The notes below the pieces were generated by a model that saw only the letters and a program-made list of their open reading frames with translations, had not been told where the DNA came from and did no database searches. The position numbers and the translations under genes were made by a program. Positions 35,095 through 45,242 of a stretch of DNA of 64,000 nucleotides are shown in pieces (position 1 is the stretch's first letter; every line of letters starts with the position of its first letter). The DNA comes from Ailanthus altissimus (taxonomy: Eukaryota; Streptophyta; Magnoliopsida; Sapindales; Simaroubaceae): assembly GCA_946807835.1 (NCBI GenBank), contig OX327691.1, positions 1,314,188 through 1,378,187 of the forward strand, written 5' to 3'.

Positions 35095-37360
35095 TGTTGG
35101 GATTTGTGCTTACATGCCATCCCTTTTATGTATAAATATTTGCTTTATGTTTATACATTTATGATTTCAATATATCGCTAATTATTTTATTTATAAATAT
35201 AGTAAGATGCCTGTAACGTTTTAGACATTGTATGATCTGAAAGAGTTCAGATCTGATCTAAAAGAGTTTAGATCAGAACTAAGAGTCAGTAAAATCTAAA
35301 GAGTTAGAGCCTTGTTTGAAATGGGACAAAGACCTAAGAATATATTAATAATGACATAGTTGCAATGGGTTGCAAATGGTGCTAGGAAATGTTGTTATGC
35401 AAATATGTTCTTAAATTTAATGTTCTTGATCTACCTTCACTAATGCGGGTCTATTAGTGAAGATCTTAATATATATATAGATCAGTGTATGTCTATATCT
35501 AGATAGTCCAGATGGTTAGTCTTAGCAGACCATGAGTTTAGTGGAAACTCGTATAGAGATACAAGTATTCAGTAAGGACTAAATATTGAACAGACTCACA
35601 AAAATCTCCAATAGACATCCCATAAAGCCGTCAATGGAAGATCTTTCGAGTTGAGTAGTATTCGTGGTCCTTAGACCTGAGTGCCACAGTGGACTTGTTA
35701 GTGATCCACCATACTTTGGTTCCACACATGTTAGATACCTTTCATAGTCTGACCGCTGGGTGTCGCTGGGTATGGTCCGATGCTCATGGAGTCCGGTGTG
35801 TATAGATATGGGATCCATCAACTCAATTGGGTGAGTAAAATATCATGCAACTCCAAGATTGTATTTCAGAAAATCTTATGGCCATAAGCAGGCATCCAAG
35901 AATTAATTTTATTCTTGGGAAAATAATATCGTAAAAGTGTTTACGGATATTATTTATTGAAATACAAATCTAGAGATAAGTTTATGGTTGAGCACATGGA
36001 GACTTGACAGTGTTGTTCTATATCTCCGCTCTTCTAGGATATTTATGATGGAAAAATTATACGAATATGTTATAACCTCAACTTGTATGGTCTAATGCGC
36101 CATTTTGTAATATCTATAACATGTGTGTGGGACATTGTTCACAGACGTGTGAAATAGTTTTATATGACAAATTGGGCATGGACCTAGAGAGTCTCACAAT
36201 ATGAAGTGTACTCGTTGTGCACTGGGGCAGCGAATTAGATTAAACAATTGATCCAACAATTTCCAGTAAAATGAAAAATGTTTCAAGGTTCCTTTTATTA
36301 TTCACTTGTCAATAATTGAAGATAAAATACATTATTGGTTTACAAGAGTTGTTAACCAATAAGAAATTGACAAGTGACATAATCTTGCTCCATAAATTAT
36401 TTACCATGTATTTACCTATTTACCTTGCTTGGTAAATACATATATGGTAAATGTAAATATTCAAAATAGTTTTGAATTATTAATATTTTTTATATATATC
36501 AAATTATTATTATTAATTGGAATAAGTGGCAAACACCATTTACTAATGGAGAATGCACTTGTTATTAATAATAAGGAATGTTGACCACTTAGTAATTCTT
36601 AAATGATGCACTAAGGAAGTGGTAAAACCACTTAACATTGATTAAATGCCATTTACTCTCTAGAAATTGATTCAAATGGTTGAATCAAATTAGTGAGTGA
36701 AAAATATGATAGATTAATGTTTGTAATGGCAAACATGGTTAAGTAGTGGTGGAGCACTAAGAGAAATCATTCTTTGCACTTAAGAAAGAATTGAAAGAGT
36801 TCAATTAAGGTGTAAGAAAGAGTGAATTTCGTTCAAAGAGAAAGAAGAGAGAATTGAGAGCATTTCCTAAGTGTTTTTCTCAAAGTGTTAAGAGAAAATA
36901 CAAAGGCTTACCAAGGTTCAACATAAAGAGTTGTAAAGAACAAAAGAAATCTCTTAACTCTTCTCATCTCTTGGTAGTAATCATTCATATAGACAAATTG
37001 TTTTAAGTGTTAAAACAATCCTTTACTGGAAATTCAACGCTGTCATTCTAGCTTCACAATCCCACCGGATTTAGTTGTGAACTAGAATTGTGCGAAGGAA
37101 CACTTCAAGGTGAGCTCAACAAATTGAAGCTTGGAGTTCTTGAAGAATTGTAAAGCTACCTTCATAACCGGGTAGGTTATTTATTTACTATTTATTTTAT
37201 ATCATGCATGAAATATATATGAGATATATATGTACTTGAATGATCATACATGTGATTACATGCTTGAATTTGTTACATATTGTATAATATGTATGAATAC
37301 TTCCGTTGCGTATTTAATTTTTGAAATTATATACATCTATACACATCACACACCATATCA
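35095..37360 (+). mobile_element. Solo LTR (family K-b), 3' tip deleted
   Basis: Starts TGTTGGGATTTGTGCTTACA after tttag (35090-35094). It should end CCATATCACAACA, as in the copy at 57872, but stops at CCATATCA, and no second tttag is present. The tip, the target duplication and about 400 bp of gag were lost in one deletion. It contains the CACAATCCCACCGGATTTAG block near 37052. Opposite in strand to its host. Confidence 0.85.
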
Positions 37361-38039
37361 AAGCAATGATGGGGACAGGTATTAAGTAATTCTTTATACC
37401 TTTCCCAACATTGGTAAAGGGTATCTCCTGATTTTTGGGCAAAAGTGGTGATTTATCTTTTGAAAGAATTTGTTCTATAGGAAGGAAAAAACTTTTTCAG
37501 GAATTGTTGTTGCATCTCATTCCATAAAGAAATAGATCATGGCCTAAGGTTTTGTAGCCATGTTTTAGCTTTATCTTTTAAAGAAAAAGGGAAAAGCTTA
37601 AGTCGAATTGTGTTCATGCTACAATTTTGGATTATATGTGTTACACACTTCTTCAAATTCTCTTAAATGTAGATAAGGGTTCTCTGCATCTAAGCCATGA
37701 AAAGTGGGTAAAAGTTGGATAATGCCTAGCTTAAAATTAAAATGAGTTGCATCCGGAGGAAAAATTAAGCAAGATGGTGCACCGGTTTGTGTAGGGTTCA
37801 TATAGTCTCTAAGTGAACTAGGTCGGTAATGGTCAATATGTTGAGACTAATTGTCCCCTGGGTCTATAAGTCCCTTAATTTGATTTTTGTTCATGGTGTT
37901 AATTGGTGAAGAATGAGAAGATGAAGGAGAATTTAACAAATTATCAAAGGAAGTTTCGAAATTACCTTTCACCAAACGATGAGAATTAGGATCTCGAAAC
38001 CAACCGCTCATAAAAAGACATAAAACAAAATACAATAAC
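37361..38039 (-). pseudogene. Ath3 gag N-part (Ty3/gypsy)
   Basis: Retrotrans_gag N-terminal region, almost identical to Ath2 gag 49722-50383: LVKGNFETSFDNLLNSPSSS, INTMNKNQIKGLIDPGDN, SCLIFPPDATHFNFKLGIIQ, LLPTFHGLDAENPYLHLREF, EVCNTYN. A 1-bp insertion near the start and a stop at GDN* break it. It is cut at 37361 by the LTR deletion joint. Confidence 0.85.
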
Positions 38040-38187
38040 AATAAATAATATAAATAAAAAAATAAAATAAAATATTAAACACAGGTAAATAAAATAGGCA
38101 AAACTAAAAGTAAAATAAAGATAAATAATTAGAAGTTAGATTAGTAATGTTAGATTAAATAATAAAAAGTTAATAATTAAACAATAG

Positions 38188-38460
38188 GAGGCTCAGCCTT
38201 CCATGAAAATAAAAACAGAATAATAAATAAAGTAAAGCAAGTTAGGAGGTTCAGTCTTCCATAAAAATAAAAAGCGAATAATAAATAAAGAGTAGGAGGC
38301 TCAGCCTTCCATGAAAATAAAAAGCAAAATAATAAATAAACTAAAATAAGCTAGGAGGCTTAGCCTTCCATGAAAATAAAAAGCAAAACTAAAAGGCAAA
38401 TAATAAATAAAATAAAGCACATTAGGAGGCTCGGCCTTCCATGAAAATAAAATAAACAAA
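38188..38460 (-). repeat. Leader minisatellite of Ath3, repeated MEG-stop upstream ORF
   Basis: Five copies of a 50-70 bp unit with core TTTTCATGGAAGGCTGAGCC (minus sense). Each unit has ATG GAA GGC TGA or close variants, a three-codon ORF (one reads MED-stop; the last has lost the stop). It lies in the leader between the primer site and gag, and is repeated in Ath2 at 50548-50825. Confidence 0.82.
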
Positions 38461-38490
38461 CAAACAATAAAAGAAATAATGTTAATTTCA

Positions 38491-38510
38491 CTTCTCCGGC
38501 AACGGCGCCA
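38491..38510 (-). other. Ath3 primer binding site (TGGCGCC type)
   Basis: TGGCGCCGTTGCCGGAGAAG on the minus strand, 6 bp from the LTR end. It fits the TGGCGCCGTTGCCGGGGA site common in Athila-type elements, usually assigned to tRNA-Asp. Confidence 0.88.
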
Positions 38511-38516
38511 AAAACT

Positions 38517-39946
38517 TGACACATCCAAAATATAGGAGTTATTCCCAAGTACATGAGTGTCGAAGTAATAAATAACCCGATGAGAACGGGGTTGATCCAC
38601 AGGGAAGTAGAATTAAAATTATAAATTATAAACACTGGTGAGATAATTAATGCAGTATAAGATGTTTGCAAATATTATTTCAATTAACCGATTCAAATAA
38701 AAGTTAAGGTAAGGGGGATCCACTCTTGGCATAAGAAATAAGAATATATTTAACTCTTTTTATAACTCAATTAGAATTCTAACACAAAGGAGGTTCCAAC
38801 TGAAAAATATAGCAATTAAAGTTCATCATCATTTATATATTGATTAGTATTTATTTCTTTCAATTATTATACACCAAATCTTATAAATGGGTTCAAGTAT
38901 TTATTATGCCAATCTTTATATTTGTCTACAATAAATCAAGACTCCCACTTTATAAGAAATGTTATATACACCAAATTTTGTAAATGGTTTCAAGAATTTA
39001 TTGTGCAAAGTATAAAGTTTGTCAATAATAAATCAAGAATCATCACTTTAGAAGAAAGAGTATTAATTCTACAAACAAAATAAATACATCATATATAAAT
39101 TTGCATAACTTAAGAATGAAGCATTAAACAAATAAATAAGTGTTAAACATATCTTATTACCTTGCCAAGAGCTTCACCCTTTCACCTTAGCATAAAGAAA
39201 ATTATTTGGACATAATAAAACTAAAGAAAAAAAAAGAAATGGAAGAAGAACTAACATGACTTAATAGTAAACAAGAGAAATAATATTACAAAGAAATGGA
39301 TACAAAGGACAAGTATTTTGAACTAAATTCCAACTTTCTAATTACATGCTTTAGGCATAAATAAGCCACTTATTTGTAGAAAAAATATGGATAAATCGAG
39401 ACAAATTTGGAGGGGACCACTTAGATGATGAAAGTCAAGAATGGTGGCAAAATAATTTGCATTGATTATCACTAAGGCACCCACTTGATTATCCAATTTA
39501 GAATTGATATAATCCGAATTAGCTGTCACTTAAAACATTAAAGTTGTATATAAGTCTCTTATATTTCCAAATTGAGTTGTCTCATACGTATTAGATGCGT
39601 ATTTATATAGTTATGGGCCAAATACTAATGACTGTTCAAACTGGGCCTATACTGCAGATCAGTTATGTTCTAGGCCATTTCCACCCTCTAAACACTCTAA
39701 TTTCAAAAGCTTTATGCAATAGAATATGTTAGCCCATTGAGTCAGCTCTTCACAGGATTAAGAATTACTCCAATTGGATCTTTAGGTAGAAAGTTATGCT
39801 CATTTTACCAAACCTACCACAAAACAGTTAAACGATAATTAGGTACAATATTGTAAGCATACTTAAGTTAAGAAAATTAAATACACTAGTAATACAAAAC
39901 AATGATGTAAAATTCTTATTAAATGTGTAATTTCAAGTGTTTATCA
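38517..39946 (-). repeat. LTR shared by Ath2 (3') and Ath3 (5')
   Basis: 1,430 bp, TGATAAACAC..GGATGTGTCA on the minus strand. A polypurine tract abuts its right side (39947) and a primer site its left side (38491-38510), so it serves two internal regions. This is the structure left when two elements of one family sit in tandem. Confidence 0.88.
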
Positions 39947-39960
39947 CACCCCCCCAACTA
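39947..39960 (-). other. Ath2 polypurine tract
   Basis: Minus strand TAGTTGGGGGGGTG directly before the LTR start. The seven-G run is typical for the plus-strand primer of Athila-type elements. Confidence 0.85.
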
Positions 39961-41316
39961 GCTTATTGCTAGTCCCTAACAATTCGAGCATAAATAAAAT
40001 TTGAACACTACCTAAGTATTTCAAACAAAACGTCAGTTCAAGATCACAGTCGCTATAAAAGTTATTTCAATTATAACTTCTAAATTTTTTTTTGTGTGTG
40101 TGTATTAAGCCAAAGCCTTCTTACCACAAACCACAACATATATAGCCTTGAAAAGTTTTTTCCCAAGTAAAAGCCTCAACTCTATATTCTCATAGGTGAA
40201 TAACTTGTTTAATGGCTTAGGATTTCACTCTTGGAGTTGGAAAACAGATAATCGCTCAAGAAAAAGTTACATTTAGGGATAGACGGACAAACTAACATTG
40301 ATCTAAAGATAGGAAAATCAATTATTTAGAGTCAAACCATTGTTTCCACATGCTAGCTTCAAGACTTTAATGATTTTATGCGAATTTTACGAATACAGAG
40401 TCTGGTGATAAGATTGTTTCCTAATAACTTTATTCTTCTAAATTTGAATGAAGACTTTATTGTACAGAATTGACTTCTTTTTCTCTCTTTTTTTTTTTTA
40501 CTTTTTTTTTAAAGACATAAGGAATCATTACAAAATAAAAGCAATTTATCACCATAATATTTTTCCTTTTTTTTTTTTTTATCTTTCAGGTAAGCAACCA
40601 AATCATTCCTCATCCCAAATAATGTCATTTTAAAAAAAAATTAACCATTTTGAAAGATCAATGAAAGTTCAAAAGCTGTTATCTCAAACCTCTCCACTCA
40701 CTCACTCACAAAAGATATGTGAGTTTAGAAAAGAATATGTATACTTAAACATAGAAATTCTCTTGGCTATATATATTGAATCATCCATCTTACCACAAGG
40801 TTTAGTATTATTCTCAAGAAATAATTTCAGAAGTTATTCTTTAGTAACCTAGACAGAAAAAGTGATTTAAACTAAACAATTTTGAAATCATATATTGATA
40901 GCAAAGCAAATTTATTTATGCAAGAGTTACCAAAAACTTAAGCAACAAACATAAAATACATTAAAAATAAACCAATTGGAATGTGTTTCAAAAGTTCAGT
41001 AATGTACTCTTTACTCTGCTATTCTAGAACTAGAACGTGTCTCAAAAATGTATAAATAAACCTTTTATTCACACCATTCATAAATTTTTTTTTAACAGAA
41101 CAAAGTGATAACAATAATAAAATAAAATAATTAACACAAACATTATATATCAACTATCCTCCCCCCAACCAGATTGAGATATTGTCCTCAATGTCAAAAT
41201 ATAGAAAGAGTAAAGTATAAAAGATATCACCTGAAACATCTTTTATTGAAAATTAAACCTGCAACAAAATAAAACAAGCCACACAAAATGCTTAAAAATA
41301 CATAGAAGTACATAAG
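39961..41316 (-). other. Ath2 3' untranslated region with conserved motif
   Basis: Non-coding, A/T-run rich. CATTGAGGACAATATCTCAA followed by TCTGGTTGGGGGG (minus strand, 41161-41193) is the Athila-type motif usually placed just after the last pol/env-like codons. Here it follows the LOG copy, so the LOG copy lies inside the region normally bounded by integrase and this motif. Confidence 0.7.
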
Positions 41317-41972
41317 CTACAGACGGAGCGTCAAATCTATCTTGCCTTTCTTTTCACTGTTATTAGTATACCAATCTATCTGACTTATTATTGGATCAGA
41401 TAGAGGTGTAAAAGCTTGTAGTTCATCAAGTAACTGATCAATAGTTGAAGCAAAAATGAGGATCTGTCGTGTTGCAGATGAGACGAATTGTTTTTCCACC
41501 GCATAGTCAAGAAAAGATAACAACCTATTATAAAAAGCATCAACATTTAACAAACCAATGGGTTTGTTTTATAGAGTTGCAATTGTGCCCATGAGACAAT
41601 TTAAAAAATTTCCTCTAATATTCCGAAACCTCCAGGTAGAGCTATAAAGGCATCAGCACTACGAAGCATAAAAGACATTTATTCATACATTTATGATACC
41701 TGTAACTCATCCTCAATTGTTTTTCCTATAATGTGTCCAACAACTAGAGCTTTCGGTATGATACCTAAAACTCGACTGCCTTTATTTTGTGCAGTGGTTG
41801 CCACACGTCCCATTAATCCAAGACTACCTCCCCCATATACTAAACGAATATTTCACTTAGCTAACACCTTACTAAGGGTTTCTGCTGCTTCTACAAAATC
41901 ACTAGTTTTTCCAAGGTTGGATCCACAAAAGACACAAATTTTTGTGAATTTACGAGTTGATGATCCTTCCAT
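41317..41972 (-). pseudogene. LOG: Intronless LOG gene copy (cytokinin riboside phosphoribohydrolase) captured in Ath2
   Basis: A full-length, degenerate copy of a LONELY GUY gene, which releases active cytokinin bases from their riboside monophosphates in the cytosol. From the ATG at 41972: FTKICVFCGSNLGKTSDFV, NIRLVYGGGSLGLMGRVATT, GSRVLGIIPKALV, SADAFIALPGGFGILEEIF, VSWAQLQLYK, then one frameshift near 41560 and GLLNVDAFYNRLLSFLDYAV to the stop at 41317. The PGGxGTxxE signature is kept except Thr to Ile. Four in-frame stops plus the frameshift make it a pseudogene. Length (about 218 codons) equals normal LOG. Plant LOG genes have several introns; none is left, so it came from spliced RNA. 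It lies in the sense of Ath2, between the Cys-rich ORF and the 3' motif. The C-terminal tail (KIDLTLRL) resembles the LOG10-like clade. Confidence 0.9.
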
Positions 41973-42068
41973 GATTACACTCATCCTCTCTCTTGAATGA
42001 TTTTGAGTTTGTACAAAGATGCAGAAACAATGCAATGTATTTATAGAGCCAAAAGGTGTTGCAAAGTT

Positions 42069-42190
42069 AAGTCACATGGGCTGTTGGCTTGAAATACAAA
42101 ATTTTCAACACCTTTTTACCAATTTTCAATTTGTTAGCTGGAAAAGTCACATGGGTTGTCAGCTTAAAATGCAAAATTTTTGAAAATGAC
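42069..42190 (-). repeat. Diverged direct repeat upstream of the LOG copy
   Basis: AAGTCACATGGGCTGTTGGC..AAATTTTCAA (42068-42107) recurs as AAGTCACATGGGTTGTCAGC..AAATTTTTGA (42145-42184), a spacing of about 77 bp. It may belong to the captured upstream sequence or to Ath2 itself. Confidence 0.6.
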
Positions 42191-42330
42191 TATAGGTGGT
42201 TGGTTATTGAAAAGACGTTTGAGTTTGAAATAAAACATTTAAAAATAACAGGTATAGTAAATATATATAAGTAGTTGTGATTGTGGCTTACATCTTCCTC
42301 TGGTTTTACGTCCAGTAACGGCTTAAACGA

Positions 42331-42882
42331 CTAATATAGGTCGGAGATAGGTTTCCCATCCAATTTTCTTATAAATTGACAAACAGGGTCTTTTAAAGTT
42401 AGATTTTCAAGACTGTACCGCTCATGTTCTTTTAAGAATATGTCCCATAATTCATAAATTGCAATATGCACATATCCACTAGGATGCGTCTCAAGAGTCG
42501 ATAAGATATCATCTAAAGACTCCTTACTCAGGCTATCCTTAATGAACCTAATTTTATCTTCGCGATTTACAGACACTATTCTTAAAGTGCGACAATGTGT
42601 GTTGCAAGTCATGCGTGCACACTTGTAACAAACGTTTAATAGTTTTGCTCTTCGTTTTTTTGCAAAAGAGCTTTTACCTAAGCCAGGCATATAAAAAATT
42701 AATGAGTTTGAAAATTCACCTGTTAATCGAACATTTGCTTTAATTAACCAACGTAAATTAACAGGTATATTCATAATCATTAATAACCTTAATCTTTCAC
42801 ATCTTGCTTGGTAAATTTTCTTCAAAGAATTTTGAGGCAATGAGGGAAAACTCTTTTTCAAATTTTTTAGAATGTTATCCAT
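42331..42882 (-). CDS. 183-codon basic Cys-rich protein in Ath2, function unknown
   Basis: An uninterrupted ORF from ATG 42882 to stop 42331 in the sense of Ath2, between integrase and the LOG copy. Seen: a hydrophobic/basic N-part (IPVNLRWLIKANVRL, residues 39-53), then GLGKSSFAKKRRAK (67-80), a basic, NLS-like patch directly followed by Cys85-X2-Cys88-X4-Cys93-X3-Cys97, a possible zinc site, then a charged helical C-part (DDILSTLETHPSGYVHIAIY near residues 124-143). The order G.S..A..RRA + CxxC recalls the small nucleic-acid-binding, silencing-suppressor proteins of carla- and allexiviruses; this is inference from pattern only, and the Cys spacing differs. Athila/Tat elements are known to carry extra ORFs in this position. 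It is the only long ORF of Ath2 without any break, while neighbours have stops, which hints at youth or constraint. Expression is unknown. Confidence 0.55.
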   Translation of the reverse strand: MDNILKNLKKSFPSLPQNSLKKIYQARCERLRLLMIMNIPVNLRWLIKANVRLTGEFSNSLIFYMPGLGKSSFAKKRRAKLLNVCYKCARMTCNTHCRTLRIVSVNREDKIRFIKDSLSKESLDDILSTLETHPSGYVHIAIYELWDIFLKEHERYSLENLTLKDPVCQFIRKLDGKPISDLY

Positions 42883-43094
42883 TTTTTTTTAGAAAAGGGG
42901 GAAGAAGAGAAGATATCAGTAATTATGGAAAACTGACAAAACCGACTTGAAATATCACGGAGTACCGTTATCCACCACTTAACCGGGGTGCAAAACAAAA
43001 CTTTAAAAAAACTACTAAATTAACCTGCAAGTAAAAATAAAAATAATAAAGTTAGAAGAAGAATAAATATATATAAATATGTAAATATATAAAA

Positions 43095-43420
43095 TAAAGA
43101 TTAATTGGTCTCGTAATAAAGGTTCGACAGGGACGTAAATTCTTCATGAAAAGCTTGGATTTCTAGAAACGACTTGAGTCTTTGCCCATTTACCTTAAAC
43201 ACATTCCCATTTCTAGGATTTTCAATGTTAATTATTCCACAAGGGTACACATGTTTCACAATAAAAGGGCCACTCTATCTTGATCTAAATTTTCCACGGA
43301 ATATGTGAAGTCGAGAATTATAAAGCAAAACCTTCTGACTAGTGTCAAATATTTTTCTCTGAATGTTTTTATCATGGAAAGCTTCTTTGTGAATAAAGTT
43401 GTGAGCCTATCAATGCTTGT
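43095..43420 (-). pseudogene. Ath2 integrase C-terminus
   Basis: AFHDKNIQRKIFD, QKVLLYNSRLHIFRGKFRSR, stop, GPFIVKHVYPCGIINIENPR, NGNVFKVNGQRLKSFLEIQA, FHEEFTSLSNLY, then stop: the Athila integrase tail. Its N-terminal and core parts lie at 45243-46160; the gap is filled by fragments of other elements. Confidence 0.85.
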
Positions 43421-44119
43421 CTTGCGTAACCTTACCATTCTTCTATCAACATGCTTGAGTTTGTATGCACTAGCTTAAATTTTCATAAGGACCTTGGAAA
43501 GTGCTTTCTATGTTGGGCCGAGGACTCTGTCTGTTGGGTTTTTCGCACTGGGGAGAAATTTTCTGAGTACCAAGTCTCATTCTATAAACTCATGTGCTCG
43601 CACCCTCTTATTATAATACTAAGCCACCTTTTGCTGGTAAGCTATAACTCTATCTTATGCCATTTCTCCCCTTTGTTTGGCTAGGTTTAGGTTTCCTCTT
43701 ATCAACTTCTTGTTCTCTCTTTCTTTAAAGGAAAGTGCTTAGTGGTTAGAATGCCTATTTCAGCAGGAATTACAACTTCACATCCGAAATAAACAGAACA
43801 GGGTTTCTTTTGTAAACATTTGCTAGTAGTTTTCAGTACCTAGAGGACTTTAAGTAGTTCTTCAACCTATCCTTATTTTCTCTCTGTTAGCTTATTTTTT
43901 AGTAACTTTTTGATATTTTTATTAGAAGACTCCACATGCTCATTTGTTTTTGGATGGGCTAGAGAAGCAAACTAGAGTTGAACTGCCAACTGCTCACAGA
44001 AATGTTAAAACTTGCTATTGTCAAATTATTTCCCGTGGTATGTTATAATCACTTATGGTGCTCCAAGCCTGTAAACCACATTTTTGCACACGAAATCTTG
44101 AGCGTTTAATAAGTGTTTA
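43421..44119 (-). pseudogene. Integrase fragment of another gypsy element (Tat-like)
   Basis: Minus strand, in pieces: ITYHGK.FDNSKF..FCEQ, SLAHPKTNEHVESSNKNIKK (family HPQTNGQAEAANR), TTSKCLQKKPCSVYFGCEVV, IPAEIGI. This belongs to a gypsy lineage different from the surrounding Athila-type integrase (a Tat/Ogre-like pattern). Stops and a Q-to-K change at the catalytic region show it is dead. Confidence 0.7.
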
Positions 44120-44690
44120 AATGTACTATTATATCTATCAATCTGGACATAAGATTTCTTTTAAAATTAGGAATATTTGACTATTTATTTATGCTTTTTA
44201 TCATAAATAGGTTTACAAGTTGAAGAGTGAAGATTCAGGATAAACTGAAGGCAAAATAGTGAGAAACGATAAACATATGCAAAAGGCAGAAGACCCATTA
44301 TACAGGGCTTCATGTCGTGGCATCCAAGGTAGTGAGTTGAATGCCGTGGTGCCTAGTCACATCTTACAATCTACTGCTTTTCAGGTATGAGCATTGCGGC
44401 GCTCAACCTTCAGCATTGTGACGCTCGTGTGTTATATGAAATACCTCCTCAAATGTCTTATTTCGACGTGGATTTAAAGTCCCTTGACCTTAGGGTTTCT
44501 AAAACCTATAAAAGTACTCTTTTTTGAGCCAAAATATAGACTTTATTAAGACTCAATTTTTATGTCAAGATAAATAGAGAAGCAACCTGAGGATAGTTTG
44601 ATTAGTTTGTTTCTTCTCTGTTCTTATCAATATGATTTTGTTGATGAAGTCTTTGTTTAATTGATTTGATACTTTTGAATTTGTGGTAAG
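44120..44690 (+). repeat. Fragment of a family D LTR
   Basis: Matches the reverse complement of 27110-27700: AATATTTGACTATTTATT..ATCATAAATAG (44167-44211), a TATAAAAG box near 44509, and the GCGGCGCTCAACC motif near 44397-44409. Opposite in sense to Ath2. No clean LTR end on either side. Confidence 0.7.
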
Positions 44691-44860
44691 TTAACTCCTT
44701 TAGATCTAATTCGAACTCCTTCAAATTTACAATGTTTGTAACTTTACATTGCATAATACCATATAAATGGATATTAGCAATTTAATGAGAATGTACACTT
44801 GTATAAATACACAAGTATATATGTATATTCAGGGATGGCACGTAAGCACCGACCATAACA
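44691..44860 (-). repeat. 5' tip of a K-a LTR
   Basis: Ends at 44860 with the reverse complement of TGTTATGGTCGGTGCTTACG. About 170 bp follow the LTR at 63980 downwards. It abuts the copia pol end at 44861. Confidence 0.8.
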
Positions 44861-45242
44861 TTAACTCCTAAGGTGTTTGAGAAACACGTGGAATTATTAG
44901 GTATTAGATACCACTACGAATGGCACTAAAGCAAGTGAGAGTTGTTGGGATTTGTGCTCATGTGTCATCCTAATTTTGTATGAATATTGTATTTTCATAC
45001 TTATGTAATAAATGAATATTTCATTAAATCGCTAATTAATTTTATTAGATAAGATGCGTGTAACATTTCAGACATTATATTGATCTGAAGGAGTTCAGAT
45101 TAGGTCTAAAGAGTTAGAACCTTGTCTGAAATGGGACAAAGACCGAAGAATATACTAACAATGACATAGTTGCAAGCATTGCTAGGAAATATCATTGTGC
45201 AAATATGTTTTCAAATTAAATGTTCCTGATCTATTTCCACCG
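44861..45242 (+). pseudogene. Copia pol end, polypurine tract and K-b LTR start
   Basis: LTPKVFEKHVELLGIRYHYE (44861-44922), a copia pol C-terminus, then AAGCAAGTGAGAGT (44929-44942), a polypurine tract, then TGTTGGGATTTGTGC at 44943, the K-b LTR start, running to about 45242. This links K-b LTRs to a copia element, which the solo copies cannot show. Confidence 0.75.

Noticed and set aside
38188..38460. Regularly spaced repeats reminiscent of a CRISPR array
   Set aside because: Units are direct tandem repeats without unique spacers, in a plant retrotransposon leader.
38301..38671. Two hydrophobic ORFs of about 100 codons (and twins at 50691-51046)
   Set aside because: They run across LTR, primer site and the leader minisatellite; the hydrophobic look comes from A/T-rich repeats.
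42331..42882. Direct integration of a plant RNA virus segment
   Set aside because: The ORF lies neatly in the post-integrase position of an LTR element with no other viral sequence next to it; only a motif-level likeness is seen, so I keep it as an element ORF.
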